Shown here piece by piece: positions 1-8,924 of a DNA stretch of 64,000 nucleotides; the stretch's first letter is position 1; each line of letters starts with the position of its first letter. This stretch comes from Lachnoclostridium edouardi (GTDB taxonomy: Bacteria > Bacillota > Clostridia > Lachnospirales > Lachnospiraceae): NCBI RefSeq assembly GCF_900240245.1, contig NZ_OESQ01000001.1, positions 413,437 to 477,436 of the forward strand, written 5' to 3'. The notes below the pieces were generated by a model that was given only the letters and a program-made list of their open reading frames with translations, was not told the origin of the DNA and did not search any database. Position numbers and translations under genes: made by a program.

Positions 1-55
1 ATACAATATGATACTTACAATTCCATTTTGTATGTGATAAACTGTTACTATCCAT
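1..55 (-). CDS. tnpA: IS200/IS605-family transposase TnpA, 5' end only
   Basis: Only the first 18 codons are inside the window; the gene runs off the left edge. The peptide reads MDSNSLSHTKWNCKYHIV, which matches the usual N-terminus of IS200-type TnpA (short leader, then HTKW.CKYHIVF). TnpA is a small HUH-type tyrosine transposase that moves single-stranded DNA between short hairpin-bearing ends. The ATG is at 55-53 on the minus strand and is preceded by a strong AAAGGAGGT ribosome binding site. A hairpin 95 bases upstream fits the left end of such an element. A related but decayed copy lies at 24240-24521. Whether the rest of this copy is intact cannot be seen. Confidence 0.85.
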   Translation of the reverse strand, partial: MDSNSLSHTKWNCKYHIV

Positions 56-180
56 ATGGATACCTCCTTTGTTTATTAATGCGGTTGGCGAACCTTACAT
101 TAATTATAACACTGGAGGTTTTTTGCTATAAGCTGAAGCAATTCTAACTCACCTGCATAGCAGGTGGTTTATTTGTTTTC
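56..180 (-). mobile_element. IS200-like left end with subterminal hairpin
   Basis: This is noncoding leader DNA upstream of tnpA. It contains a perfect 7-bp stem, CACCTGC (150-156), loop ATA, GCAGGTG (160-166). IS200/IS605 elements lack terminal inverted repeats and instead carry such hairpins near each end, where TnpA binds. The exact element boundary is not defined here; it probably lies shortly beyond the hairpin. Confidence 0.6.
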
Positions 181-189
181 CAAAGTTCC

Positions 190-239
190 GTTTTTCGGAT
201 CAACGAAAAACTCCACAATGGTAAACAGGGCTTTGCCCT
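190..239. other. two small hairpins between IS end and engB terminator
   Basis: GTTTTTCG (190-197) pairs with CGAAAAAC (204-211), and AGGGC (227-231) pairs with GCCCT (235-239). Neither is followed by a long T-run in the direction of a gene that would need it. They could belong to the IS end or be spacer structure. No coding potential was seen. Confidence 0.3.
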
Positions 240-242
240 AAC

Positions 243-285
243 AAAAAAAATAGGACAGTATGCTTTCCAGCCATACTGTCCTATT
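243..285 (-). terminator. intrinsic terminator of the tig-clpPX-lon-engB operon
   Basis: A 14-bp perfect stem, AATAGGACAGTATG (249-262) with its complement at 272-285, is followed on the minus strand by a run of T (complement of the A-run 243-250). It starts just after the engB stop codon at 288. Confidence 0.9.
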
Positions 286-287
286 TT

Positions 288-893
288 CTACTCCTCTACT
301 TGAGGAATTGTCTCCATCATATTTTCAATATATTCCCATATTTCTTCTCTTCCCTGCTTTGTCTCAGCAGAAAAAGGAATAATCACAGAATCTTTTCCCA
401 TGCCTAAACCTGTGCGGATCATTTTCACCTGTTTTGCCACCTGGCTTCTTTTAATTTTATCCAGCTTTGTAGCGATAATTACCGGCTCATACCCGTTTTG
501 GAGAATCCAGTCGTACATCATTTTATCATTACTGTTAGGCTCATGGCGAATATCTACTAAAAGGAATACGCATTTTAACACAGGGGAGTTTTTCAGATAG
601 CGCTCTATCATTTTCCCCCATTTGGCCTTTACCTCCACAGCCACCTTGGCGTATCCGTAACCAGGCAGGTCTACATAGTAAAGCTGCTGATTAATCAGAT
701 AAAAGTTAATGGTCTGGGTTTTTCCAGGCTGAGATGATGTTCTGGCAAAGGATTTTCTGTTCATCAGCCCGTTTATTAAAGATGATTTTCCCACATTAGA
801 CTTTCCTGCAAATGCAAATTCCGGCAGCACATGGTCAGGAAGCTTGCTGGTAATACCGCACACAGTCTCCAGCTCTACATTTTTTATAATCAT
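288..893 (-). CDS. engB: ribosome biogenesis GTPase YsxC/EngB
   Basis: This 201-residue TRAFAC GTPase is needed for late assembly of the 50S ribosomal subunit. Visible G motifs are GKSNVGKS at about 30-37 (P-loop), DLPG at 75-78, TKLD at 142-145 and SAE near 174. Length is typical of the family. The ATG overlaps the lon stop codon by four bases (ATGA), so the two genes are probably translationally coupled as the last pair of the tig-clpP-clpX-lon-engB operon. This order is common in Firmicutes. A strong terminator follows directly. Confidence 0.97.
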   Translation of the reverse strand: MIIKNVELETVCGITSKLPDHVLPEFAFAGKSNVGKSSLINGLMNRKSFARTSSQPGKTQTINFYLINQQLYYVDLPGYGYAKVAVEVKAKWGKMIERYLKNSPVLKCVFLLVDIRHEPNSNDKMMYDWILQNGYEPVIIATKLDKIKRSQVAKQVKMIRTGLGMGKDSVIIPFSAETKQGREEIWEYIENMMETIPQVEE

Positions 894-3199
894 ACAAAAA
901 CCTCTTTCAGCACATCATCCATGGTCTTTACGTAAATAATGTGAAGACCTCCTGTAATTTCCTCTGACAACTCCTCAATATCAGGCTTATTTTTCGCCGG
1001 TACCAGCACCTTCTCCACGTGAGCCATTTTAGCCGCCAGAATTTTTTCCTTCAGGCCGCCAATGGGAAGCACCCGGCCCCTTAAAGTAATTTCGCCTGTC
1101 ATTGCGGCCTTTGCCATTACCTTTTTCTCTGCAACTGCAGACATCATAGCTGTGGCCATAGTGATTCCTGCAGAGGGTCCGTCCTTAGGCACAGCTCCCT
1201 CTGGTATATGAATGTGAATGTCATGCTTTTCAAAATAACTGTCCTCGGCCCCGTAGTTCTTCCCTGCAGACCGCACATAGCTTAAAGCAATTTGAGCAGA
1301 TTCTTTCATTACATCTCCCATTTGCCCTGTCAGCTTCAGCTCTCCTTTGCCCGGCATAACGTTTACTTCAATTTGAAGGGTGTCTCCTCCCACGCTTGTC
1401 CATGCAAGTCCTCTTACAATTCCTACCTGATCTTCTTCATTGGCGTCCTCAAAGGATACCTTTTCCTTGCCTAAATATGTTTCCAGCTGCTCCTGGGAAA
1501 CGCAGATTTCCTTTGTTTGATCCTCCACTACATTTCTGGCAGCCTTTCTGCATATGTCTCCAATACGCCTTTCTAAGTTTCTTACGCCGGCTTCCCTTGT
1601 ATAATTATGAATAATTTTTCTTAAAGCCTGATCGTCTATGGAAAACTGTTTTTCTGTCAGCCCGTTTCTCTCCATCTGCTTACTTACCAGATAATCTCTG
1701 GCAATATGAAACTTTTCATTTTCCGTATAGCTGTTTACTTCAATCACTTCCATACGGTCTAATAAAGGTCCTGGAATGGTAGAAATATTATTGGCTGTTG
1801 CAATAAATAAAACTCTGGACAAATCTATAGGAGTCTCTACATAGTGATCGTGGAACTTTACATTCTGCTCTCCGTCCAGCACCTCCAGCAAAGCAGAGGA
1901 GGTGTCCCCTTTATAATCACTGCTTACTTTATCAATTTCATCTAACAGCATCAGCGGATTGCTGACACCTGCCTGCCTTAATCCTTCCACCAAACGGCCT
2001 GGCATGGCGCCTACATACGTTTTTCTGTGTCCTCTGATTTCAGCCTCGTCCCTTACTCCTCCCAAGCTGATGCGCACATATTTTTTATTCATGGCTCTGG
2101 CCACAGAGCGGGCAATAGAGGTTTTTCCTGTTCCTGGAGGGCCTACTAAACAGAGAATTGTGCTGCCCTGCTTTTTTGTCAGACTTCTCACTGCCAAATA
2201 CTCCAGAATTCTTTCCTTCACCTTCTCCAAACCATAGTGATCCTGATTGAGAATTTCTTCTGCATGGGAAAGATCCTGGTTATCTCTGGAAACCTTATTC
2301 CAGGGCAGGTCTAAAAGAGTTTCTATATAGGTCCGCAGCACATTGGCCTCCTGGCTGCCGCTGGGCATACTTTTAAAGCGGTTGATTTCCTTTTGAAGCT
2401 TTTCTTTTGTCTCTTTTCCCGCCTTCAGCTGATCCAGCTGCTTCTGGTACTCGTCTCCCTCTGAATCTGGGTTGTCGTCCCCCAGCTCCTGACGGATAAT
2501 GCGCATCTGTTCCCTTAAAATGTAATCCTTCTGGTTTTTATCAATCGCTGCCTTTACCTTGGACTGAAAATCCTTTTTTACACGGATAATCTGAATTTCA
2601 TCCATCATATTTTTTAAAAGCAGCTCATATCTGCCGCTTAAATACACCTGCTCCAGAATGCTTTGGCGGACAGTATAATCCCAGGGAAGCTGAATCACAA
2701 TCTGATCCATCAAGTCCTCTAAATCTGTAAGCACTAAAAGATTTGGCAAAGCCTCTTTGGCCGCCCTGGAATTTTCCTTACCGTACTCCTCCAGTTTTTC
2801 TTTTAGAACTCTGGCCATGGCCTGACGGATAACGTAATCCAGTCCCTCCTCCTCTGTCTCTCTGACTTCAATCTCTCCCAAAAGAAAGCTTTCCGTCTCG
2901 TCCAGGCAAATCAGTTCTGCCCTTTCCAGCCCTTCTACCATAACGCGTATAATATTGTTGGGCAGCTTTACTAATTGTTTCACTACAGCAATGGTGCCTA
3001 TTTGAAACAATTCCTCCTGGCCTGGGTTTTCGTCGTCAGGATTTTTCTGAGTAACCAAAAATACTTTCTGGTCCTCCACCATTGCCCTCTCTACTGCTGC
3101 CACAGACTTTTTTCTGCTTATATCAAAATGTATCATCATCTTGGGAAGAACTGTCAGCCCTCTCAGGGCGATCACAGGCATGGTTATTCTCTCTTCCAT
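890..3199 (-). CDS. lon: ATP-dependent endopeptidase La (Lon)
   Basis: This cytoplasmic AAA+ protease of 769 residues degrades misfolded and regulatory proteins. The N-terminal substrate-binding LON domain covers roughly 1-200, followed by a coiled region, an AAA+ module with Walker A GPPGTGKT at about 353-360 and Walker B LLDEIDK, and a C-terminal S16 protease domain. The catalytic serine is in GPSAG (about residue 676), and the partner lysine is in GGLKEK about 43 residues later. The start has a clear AAAAGGAGG site. A 155-bp gap with hairpins separates it from clpX, so it may have its own promoter or be tuned by that leader. Confidence 0.98.
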   Translation of the reverse strand: MEERITMPVIALRGLTVLPKMMIHFDISRKKSVAAVERAMVEDQKVFLVTQKNPDDENPGQEELFQIGTIAVVKQLVKLPNNIIRVMVEGLERAELICLDETESFLLGEIEVRETEEEGLDYVIRQAMARVLKEKLEEYGKENSRAAKEALPNLLVLTDLEDLMDQIVIQLPWDYTVRQSILEQVYLSGRYELLLKNMMDEIQIIRVKKDFQSKVKAAIDKNQKDYILREQMRIIRQELGDDNPDSEGDEYQKQLDQLKAGKETKEKLQKEINRFKSMPSGSQEANVLRTYIETLLDLPWNKVSRDNQDLSHAEEILNQDHYGLEKVKERILEYLAVRSLTKKQGSTILCLVGPPGTGKTSIARSVARAMNKKYVRISLGGVRDEAEIRGHRKTYVGAMPGRLVEGLRQAGVSNPLMLLDEIDKVSSDYKGDTSSALLEVLDGEQNVKFHDHYVETPIDLSRVLFIATANNISTIPGPLLDRMEVIEVNSYTENEKFHIARDYLVSKQMERNGLTEKQFSIDDQALRKIIHNYTREAGVRNLERRIGDICRKAARNVVEDQTKEICVSQEQLETYLGKEKVSFEDANEEDQVGIVRGLAWTSVGGDTLQIEVNVMPGKGELKLTGQMGDVMKESAQIALSYVRSAGKNYGAEDSYFEKHDIHIHIPEGAVPKDGPSAGITMATAMMSAVAEKKVMAKAAMTGEITLRGRVLPIGGLKEKILAAKMAHVEKVLVPAKNKPDIEELSEEITGGLHIIYVKTMDDVLKEVFV

Positions 3200-3240
3200 T
3201 CTGTTTCCTCCTTTTGTAATTTTCTATGTTAGTGACAAAG

Positions 3241-3329
3241 AGTCCGGCTTGCCGGACTTAGAAAAAACTTTCCTATATGATAAAAAAGGCGCCGCAGATC
3301 TGGCCTTTCCAAACATTCTTTGGAAAGGC
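3241..3329. promoter_or_regulatory. hairpin-rich clpX-lon intergenic leader
   Basis: Two strong hairpins fill this gap: GTCCGGC/GCCGGAC around 3242-3257, and an 11-bp perfect stem GCCTTTCCAAA (3303-3313) with TTTGGAAAGGC (3319-3329). On the minus strand the 3' arm of the second stem (GGAAAGGC) can also pair with a downstream GCCTTTTTT. The two foldings exclude each other in the manner of an anti-terminator and terminator. Function is inferred only. Confidence 0.45.
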
Positions 3330-3354
3330 AGGATATGCAGCACCTGAAATCCGG

Positions 3355-4656
3355 CTAAGCAATCTCGCCAGTTTTATCTTTCTTAAACCTTTGTGCAATG
3401 GATTTTCTAGGCACAGCCGTATCCCTGTATACCAGCTCCGGCTCCCCCTTCTTCTCCACTACATCTCTGGTTATGGTACAAATTCCCACATTGCTGTCTG
3501 AAGGAATTTCATACATCATATCCATCATTACAGATTCCATAATAGAGCGCAGTCCTCTGGCTCCTGTCTTTCTGCTTAACGCCAGATCTGCAATGGCTTC
3601 CAATGCATCCGGCGTAAATTCCAGCTTTACATCATCCAGTTCAAACAGCTTCTGGTATTGTTTTGTCAGGGCGTTCTTCGGCTCTGACAAAATGCGGATC
3701 AAAGCTTCTCTGGACAACAGTTCTAAGGATACTGTTACAGGAACACGTCCTATAAACTCCGGAATTAAACCGAATTTTGTTAAGTCCTCAGGCAGTACCT
3801 GCTTTAAAAGCTGGTCAATATCCATCTGGTTTCTGTCTACAATCTCAGCGTTAAATCCAATAGAGCCTGCGCTGATACGGTTTTCAATAATTCTCTCTAA
3901 GCCGTCAAAAGCGCCTCCGCAGATAAACAGTATATTTGTTGTGTCTATCTGAAGCAGCTCCTGCTGAGGATGTTTTCTTCCTCCCTGAGGAGGCACGCTG
4001 GCAACTGTGCCTTCCAGAATTTTCAGAAGAGCCTGCTGCACGCCCTCCCCTGAAACATCTCTTGTGATGGAAACATTTTCTGATTTTTTTGTAATCTTAT
4101 CTATTTCATCAATATAAATAATTCCGTATTCAGCTTTGCTGATATCATAGTCAGCGGCCTGAATCAGCTTTAAGAGAATGTTTTCCACATCCTCGCCTAC
4201 GTAACCTGCCTCTGTTAATGCAGTTGCGTCTGCAATGGCAAAAGGTACGTTTAAAATCTTAGCTAAGGTCTGAGCCAGATAGGTTTTGCCTGATCCAGTA
4301 GGTCCCAGCATAAGAATATTGCTTTTCTGCACGTCAACATCCATATTCTTTCTGGATGTAACTCTTTTGTAGTGGTTATAAACAGCTACGGAAAGCACCT
4401 TTTTCGCTTCGTCCTGGCCGATTACATATTCATCTAAAAATGCCTTGATCTCTTTTGGCTTCATCAGGTTAATGTCGTTTAAATCAAAATCTCCATCCTC
4501 CTGATTATCCAACTCTTCTTCCAGTATCTCTGCGCATAAATCAATGCACTCATCACAAATGTAAACATTATTGGAACCAGCGATTAATTTTTTCACCTGA
4601 TCCTGGGTCTTTCCACAAAAGGAACACCTGACCTGATTATCTGCTCTTCCCGGCAT
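3355..4656 (-). CDS. clpX: ATP-dependent Clp protease ATP-binding subunit ClpX
   Basis: ClpX unfolds substrates and feeds them to ClpP. The 433-residue protein starts with a C4 zinc finger (Cys 11, 14, 34 and 37) that dimerises and recruits adaptors. The AAA+ domain carries Walker A GPTGSGKT at about 115 and Walker [10 protein letters not shown]. The IGF-type loop that docks on ClpP is represented by SIGFNAE. I chose the ATG at 4656 because GAGGTG lies at good distance; a GTG three codons upstream is too close to that site. The gene lies 39 bp after clpP. Confidence 0.97.
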   Translation of the reverse strand: MPGRADNQVRCSFCGKTQDQVKKLIAGSNNVYICDECIDLCAEILEEELDNQEDGDFDLNDINLMKPKEIKAFLDEYVIGQDEAKKVLSVAVYNHYKRVTSRKNMDVDVQKSNILMLGPTGSGKTYLAQTLAKILNVPFAIADATALTEAGYVGEDVENILLKLIQAADYDISKAEYGIIYIDEIDKITKKSENVSITRDVSGEGVQQALLKILEGTVASVPPQGGRKHPQQELLQIDTTNILFICGGAFDGLERIIENRISAGSIGFNAEIVDRNQMDIDQLLKQVLPEDLTKFGLIPEFIGRVPVTVSLELLSREALIRILSEPKNALTKQYQKLFELDDVKLEFTPDALEAIADLALSRKTGARGLRSIMESVMMDMMYEIPSDSNVGICTITRDVVEKKGEPELVYRDTAVPRKSIAQRFKKDKTGEIA

Positions 4657-4694
4657 ATGCTGCACACCTCAATTCTTTCATACTCCTCATAACA

Positions 4695-5276
4695 CTAACG
4701 GCTTGTAATCACTCTGTCCACCAGGCCGTAGGCAACAGCCTCCTGGGCTGTCATGTAATTGTCTCTTTCTGTGTCTCTTTCAATTACCTCATATGGCTGG
4801 CCTGTATTTTCAGACAGAATCTGATTTAATTTATGCTTTGTCTGCAGTATTTTTTCAGCTACAATCTGAATCTCTGTAGCCTGACCCTGCGCTCCTCCAG
4901 AAGGCTGGTGAATCATCACCTCTGCGTTTGGAAGAATCAGACGTTTTCCCTTGGCGCCTCCTGCCAACAGGAAAGCTCCCATGCTGGCAGCCATGCCAAT
5001 ACATATTGTGGACACATCACATTTGATGTAGTTCATGGTATCATATATTGCCATGCCTGCTGTAACAGAACCTCCGGGACTGTTAATATAAAGGTTAATA
5101 TCCTTGTTAGGATCTTCTGATTCCAGGAATAAAAGCTGGGCCACGATTAAGCTTGCGGACACATCATTTACTTCCTCTCCTAAAAAAATAATTCTCTCTT
5201 TTAAAAGGCGGGAATAAATGTCGTAAGACCTTTCTCCCCTGCTGGTGGATTCAATGACATAAGGTACTAAACTCAT
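4695..5276 (-). CDS. clpP: ATP-dependent Clp protease proteolytic subunit ClpP
   Basis: This 193-residue serine protease forms the tetradecameric chamber used by ClpX and related ATPases. The catalytic triad is visible: Ser98 in GMAASMGAF, His123 in MIHQPSGG, Asp172 in ERDNYM. An in-frame ATG exists 31 codons upstream, but that stretch ([11 protein letters not shown]...) is unlike ClpP. The ATG at 5276 is preceded by ACAGGAGG and gives the canonical MSLVPYVIE start, so it is preferred. The gene follows tig by 93 bp from the chosen start. Confidence 0.97.
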   Translation of the reverse strand: MSLVPYVIESTSRGERSYDIYSRLLKERIIFLGEEVNDVSASLIVAQLLFLESEDPNKDINLYINSPGGSVTAGMAIYDTMNYIKCDVSTICIGMAASMGAFLLAGGAKGKRLILPNAEVMIHQPSGGAQGQATEIQIVAEKILQTKHKLNQILSENTGQPYEVIERDTERDNYMTAQEAVAYGLVDRVITSR

Positions 5277-5369
5277 TTGATTTTCCTCCTGTCTAAGGAA
5301 AAAGGCTGCTGCAGCGAATTCCTTTTTGGCAATTCTACCATCTGCAACGGCCTCCCCTTCATTTTTCAA

Positions 5370-6656
5370 TTAGACTAATTTAGCCTCAGCTACCAGGAAA
5401 TCTACAGCTGACTGAACAGCCATATCTTCCTTCATATGAGCAACCTCAGCCTCTCCCATATATTCCTTCAGCTGATCTGCTTCCATCTTGTATGCTGCTG
5501 CCATTCCTGCGATCTCGCCTTCTACAGCTTCGTCGGAAACCTGAATATTCTCAGCCTTAGCAATTGCCTCCAGAACAAGGCGGGTCTGGATTCTCTTAAC
5601 TGCCTGCGGCTTCATCTGCTCTTTCAGATTGTCAACAGTCATGCCTGTATATTTCATGTAGTCGTCTAAAGATATACCCTGGCTCTGCATTCTGCGGGCA
5701 TAATCGTTAATCATATTATTTACCTGAGTATCAATCATAGCCTCTGGAATATCCATGGAGGAAGCCTCTACTACCTTCTCCACTACTCTGTTTTCATTTT
5801 CTGTAGCAGCCTGCTTTTCCTTTGTCTCTGCCAGTTTCTTCTTTACGTCCTCTTTGTAAGCCTCTAAAGTATCAAACTCAGATACTTCCTCTGCAAACTC
5901 ATCGTTTAACTCTGGAAGCTCTTTAAACTTAATTTCATTGATCTTTACATTAAATACTGCAGGCTTTCCTGCCAGATTGTCAGCGTGATACTCTGTAGGG
6001 AAGGTTACGTTAACTTCGCACTCATCTCCTACATTTTTTCCGATCAGCTGATCTTCAAATGTATCAATGAAAGAATGAGAACCAATTACCAAAGGATAAT
6101 CTTCTCCCTTTCCTCCGTCAAATGCTTTTCCGTCAATAAATCCTTCAAAGTTAATAATAACCTGGTCGCCGTCTGCAACTGGTCTGTCTGTAACAGAAAC
6201 CAGTCTGGAGTTCTGATCCTGAACTTTTTTCAGCTCTTTCTCCACATCCTCGTCTGTCACAACAGCTTCAGCCTTTTCAACCTCTACTCCCTTGTACTCT
6301 CCAAGAGTTACCTCTGGCTTTAAAGCAACAGTGGCTGTATATATAAAATCTTTTCCTTTTTCCATCTGCTGTACGTCAATCTCAGGTCTTGAAACAATGT
6401 CCAGACCGCTTTCCTTTGCAGCTTCGTCGAAGGAATAAGGAATCACTTCATTGGCAGCGTCCTCATAGAAAATTCCTACGCCGTACATCTTCTCGATCAT
6501 AGCCTGAGGAGCTTTGCCCTTTCTGAAACCAGGAACGTTAAAGCTGTTCTTATTCTTATTATATGCTTTCTTAATTGCTTCTACAAACTTCTCTGCCGGC
6601 ACTTCGATGGTCAGCTTTGCCATGTTTTTTTCTAACTTCTCTACTTGTAAACTCAT
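5370..6656 (-). CDS. tig: trigger factor, ribosome-associated chaperone/PPIase
   Basis: Trigger factor meets nascent chains at the ribosome exit tunnel and isomerises prolyl bonds. The 428-residue protein has the ribosome-docking signature GFRKGKAP at 43-50, an FKBP-type PPIase domain at roughly 150-245 (starting near ADGDQVIINFEGF), and a long helical C-terminal domain. It is the first gene of the tig-clpP-clpX-lon-engB group and is preceded by AAGGAGG and a good promoter at 6724-6753. Confidence 0.97.
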   Translation of the reverse strand: MSLQVEKLEKNMAKLTIEVPAEKFVEAIKKAYNKNKNSFNVPGFRKGKAPQAMIEKMYGVGIFYEDAANEVIPYSFDEAAKESGLDIVSRPEIDVQQMEKGKDFIYTATVALKPEVTLGEYKGVEVEKAEAVVTDEDVEKELKKVQDQNSRLVSVTDRPVADGDQVIINFEGFIDGKAFDGGKGEDYPLVIGSHSFIDTFEDQLIGKNVGDECEVNVTFPTEYHADNLAGKPAVFNVKINEIKFKELPELNDEFAEEVSEFDTLEAYKEDVKKKLAETKEKQAATENENRVVEKVVEASSMDIPEAMIDTQVNNMINDYARRMQSQGISLDDYMKYTGMTVDNLKEQMKPQAVKRIQTRLVLEAIAKAENIQVSDEAVEGEIAGMAAAYKMEADQLKEYMGEAEVAHMKEDMAVQSAVDFLVAEAKLV

Positions 6657-6723
6657 TATATGGGTTCCTCCTTGTATCTATATGTGAACCGCCTTCCACC
6701 AGGGCGTTACACTTCAAGTTAGC

Positions 6724-6753
6724 ATTATAACATAAGGGCTCCTGAAATATCAA
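6724..6753 (-). promoter_or_regulatory. sigma-A promoter of tig operon
   Basis: On the minus strand, -35 TTGATA (6753-6748) and -10 TATAAT (6729-6724) are separated by 18 bp. The site lies about 70 bp upstream of the tig ATG. No CtsR-like heptad repeat was noticed around it. Confidence 0.75.
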
Positions 6754-6782
6754 TACTAATTTACGTATTTTCGCTTTTTTTC

Positions 6783-7337
6783 TCAGAACTGGTCATACTG
6801 AATAGAGGATTTTACTTCCTCTGCTTTTTCTTTGCCAAAAAACAAATTTAAAATCTCCAGGCCAAGGTCCAGCCCATAGCCTAAGCCTCTGGCAGTAGTA
6901 ATATTTTTGTCTGTTACAACGCCCTGACTTGTATATTCTGCCCCTTCCAGACTATTTTCAAACCCGGGATAGCAGGTAGCTTTTTTCCCTTTTAAAAGTC
7001 CTATTTTCCCCAGCACGCTGGGAGCGGCGCATATAGCCGCTATATGCTTTCCCTGTTCTGCCGCCTTCACCAGATGGCTGCACAAAAATTGGCTGTTTCC
7101 CAGATGCAGGGTTCCCGGCATCCCGCCTGGCAGGAAAAAAACTGCTCCCTCTTCCCAGTTGACATCTTTTAACATACAGTTGCACTTTATAGTAAAACCA
7201 TGTGATCCTGTTACTTCCAGGGAATCACCTGCAGATACCAGAATCACCTGCATACCTCCCCTGATCATTACATCGGCCGCTGACAAACACTCTACTTCCT
7301 CTAATCCCGGCGCCAAAAAAGCATATACTTTTATCAT
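6783..7337 (-). CDS. DJ-1/PfpI family protein
   Basis: This 184-residue protein of the class I glutamine amidotransferase-like fold belongs to the DJ-1/ThiJ/YajL group, linked in other organisms to oxidative stress, deglycase or glyoxalase activity. The reactive cysteine is Cys103 in AAICAAPSVLG, and the nearby acidic GLEEVE motif (residues 11-16) matches the family's conserved glutamate. I chose the ATG at 7337 because GGAAGGAG precedes it; the longer in-frame start has no site. The substrate is unknown. It is transcribed away from the CYTH gene. Confidence 0.85.
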   Translation of the reverse strand: MIKVYAFLAPGLEEVECLSAADVMIRGGMQVILVSAGDSLEVTGSHGFTIKCNCMLKDVNWEEGAVFFLPGGMPGTLHLGNSQFLCSHLVKAAEQGKHIAAICAAPSVLGKIGLLKGKKATCYPGFENSLEGAEYTSQGVVTDKNITTARGLGYGLDLGLEILNLFFGKEKAEEVKSSIQYDQF

Positions 7338-7460
7338 TGTAACTCCTTCCTTTCCTCTCCCTTGCACCTGCCAAGCTTATATGTTACTATGCTTATAATA
7401 TGAAAGGCGCCTTTGTCTTATTATATTACATAAACATAGGTTTTCACTTAGGAGGTTTTT

Positions 7461-7952
7461 ATGGAAATTGAACGTAAATATTTAGTAAATTCACTGCCCG
7501 CCTCTCTTTCCTCTTATCCTTGCAGGAAAATACAGCAGGCTTATTTGTGTACAGAACCTGTTGTGCGCATACGCAGGGAAGACGATTCCTACTATCTTAC
7601 TTATAAGTCCAAAGGACTTATGGTCCGCCAGGAATACAATCTTCCTCTGACAGCCGAAAGCTACAGCCATCTGTTATCTAAAGCAGACGGAAATGTAATT
7701 TCCAAGGTCCGCTTTTTAATTCCTCTGGACGGCTTAAATTTAACTGCTGAGCTGGACCTGTTTGAAGGGGCCTTTTTAGGCCTTGCCCTGGTGGAGGTAG
7801 AGTTTCCAAATGAGGAGGAAGCCCACTCCTTCCTTCCCCCTTTGTGGTTTGGCAGGGACGTAACTTTTACAGGGGAATTTCAAAACAGCCGGCTCAGCTC
7901 TATGAATCAGGAGGAAATCGCCTCCGCCCTTTCAGAAATTACTGTTTTTTAA
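7461..7952 (+). CDS. CYTH domain protein
   Basis: This 163-residue protein starts with MEIERKYLV, the ExExK signature (Glu2, Glu4, Lys6) of the CYTH superfamily (CyaB adenylate cyclase, thiamine triphosphatase, triphosphate tunnel metalloenzymes). Further basic and acidic strands typical of the tunnel follow, such as VVRIRRED and AELDLFEG. Likely activity is hydrolysis of inorganic or organic triphosphates, but the substrate cannot be told from sequence. A strong AGGAGG site precedes the ATG. Its 3' end overlaps the convergent cysteine synthase gene by 14 bp. Confidence 0.85.
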   Translation: MEIERKYLVNSLPASLSSYPCRKIQQAYLCTEPVVRIRREDDSYYLTYKSKGLMVRQEYNLPLTAESYSHLLSKADGNVISKVRFLIPLDGLNLTAELDLFEGAFLGLALVEVEFPNEEEAHSFLPPLWFGRDVTFTGEFQNSRLSSMNQEEIASALSEITVF

Positions 7953-8874
7953 ATAAAGGGGTGGAAAGGTATCTGTCTCCCGTGTCAGGCAGAAGGGCTA
8001 TAATCAGCTTTCCTGCATACTCCTTTTTGGAGGCCAGCTGTTTGGCCGCCCACAGGGCTGCCGCTGAAGAGATTCCCACCAAAATTCCCTCTGAAGCAGC
8101 GATTTCCTTTCCTGTTTCGTATGCATCCTGGTCTGATACAGTAATAATTTTGTCGTATATTTTTGTATTCAAAATCTTAGGCACAAAGCCGGCTCCGATT
8201 CCCTGAAGACCGTGAGGGCCTGATTTCCCTTCAGAAAGGTAGGGGGAGCCTGACGGCTCTACAGCTACAATCTCAATGGAGGGATTTTTCTTTTTTAAAT
8301 ACTCTCCCACTCCTGTAATAGTGCCTCCCGTGCCTACTCCGGCTACAAATACGTCGATCTGACCGTCTGTATCCTCCCATATTTCAGGCCCTGTAGTTTC
8401 CCTGTGAGCCTGCGCATTAGCCGGGTTATCAAACTGGCCTAAAATCACTGCTCCCGGAATCTGTTTTTCCAGCTCCTTGGCCTTTTCTATGGCTCCTGCC
8501 ATTCCCGCCTTTCCGTCTGTAAGCACAATTTCCGCTCCATAGGCAGAAAGCAGATCTCTTCTTTCCTGGCTCATGGTTTCCGGCATTGTCAAAATAGTTT
8601 TATACCCCTTTCCGGCTGCAATACTGGCCAGTCCAATCCCTGTATTTCCGGATGTAGGCTCAATAATCGTCGCCCCAGGCTTTAAAACTCCCCTTTTTTC
8701 TCCGTCACGTATCATAAATAAAGCCGCCCTGTCTTTGGAGCTTCCCGCCGGATTAAAATACTCCAGCTTTCCGCCAATCCTGGCCTTCAGCTTCCACTTT
8801 TTCTCCAGATTGCAAAACTCCAGCAAAGGCGTTTTCCCAATCAGCTCTGTCCCGCTTTTTTTCATGCCTGCCAT
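7939..8874 (-). CDS. cysK: cysteine synthase (O-acetylserine sulfhydrylase)
   Basis: This PLP enzyme makes L-cysteine from O-acetylserine and sulfide. The 311-residue protein has the PLP-binding lysine at about Lys47 in [10 protein letters not shown], the substrate-loop motif PTSGNTG at 73-79, and the phosphate-binding [10 protein letters not shown]. Length fits CysK/CysM. The start is supported by GGGAGG nine bases upstream. It ends inside the convergent CYTH gene. No T-box or S-box is visible upstream; the gene lies 50 bp after the M32 peptidase and may be co-transcribed with it. Confidence 0.95.
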   Translation of the reverse strand: MAGMKKSGTELIGKTPLLEFCNLEKKWKLKARIGGKLEYFNPAGSSKDRAALFMIRDGEKRGVLKPGATIIEPTSGNTGIGLASIAAGKGYKTILTMPETMSQERRDLLSAYGAEIVLTDGKAGMAGAIEKAKELEKQIPGAVILGQFDNPANAQAHRETTGPEIWEDTDGQIDVFVAGVGTGGTITGVGEYLKKKNPSIEIVAVEPSGSPYLSEGKSGPHGLQGIGAGFVPKILNTKIYDKIITVSDQDAYETGKEIAASEGILVGISSAAALWAAKQLASKKEYAGKLIIALLPDTGDRYLSTPLFKKQ

Positions 8875-8924
8875 AACCTTTCCTCCCTTACTTATTCTCT
8901 TTTGTCTTATTATTTTCTTTTGTT

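Noticed and set aside
3398..3952. Long open frame antisense to clpX
   Set aside because: It has no ribosome binding site, its composition mirrors the clpX codons, and its product is unlike any protein; it is a shadow of clpX.
5277..5369. Extended N-terminus of ClpP from an upstream in-frame ATG
   Set aside because: The added 31 residues are not part of ClpP, and the internal ATG has a much better ribosome binding site.
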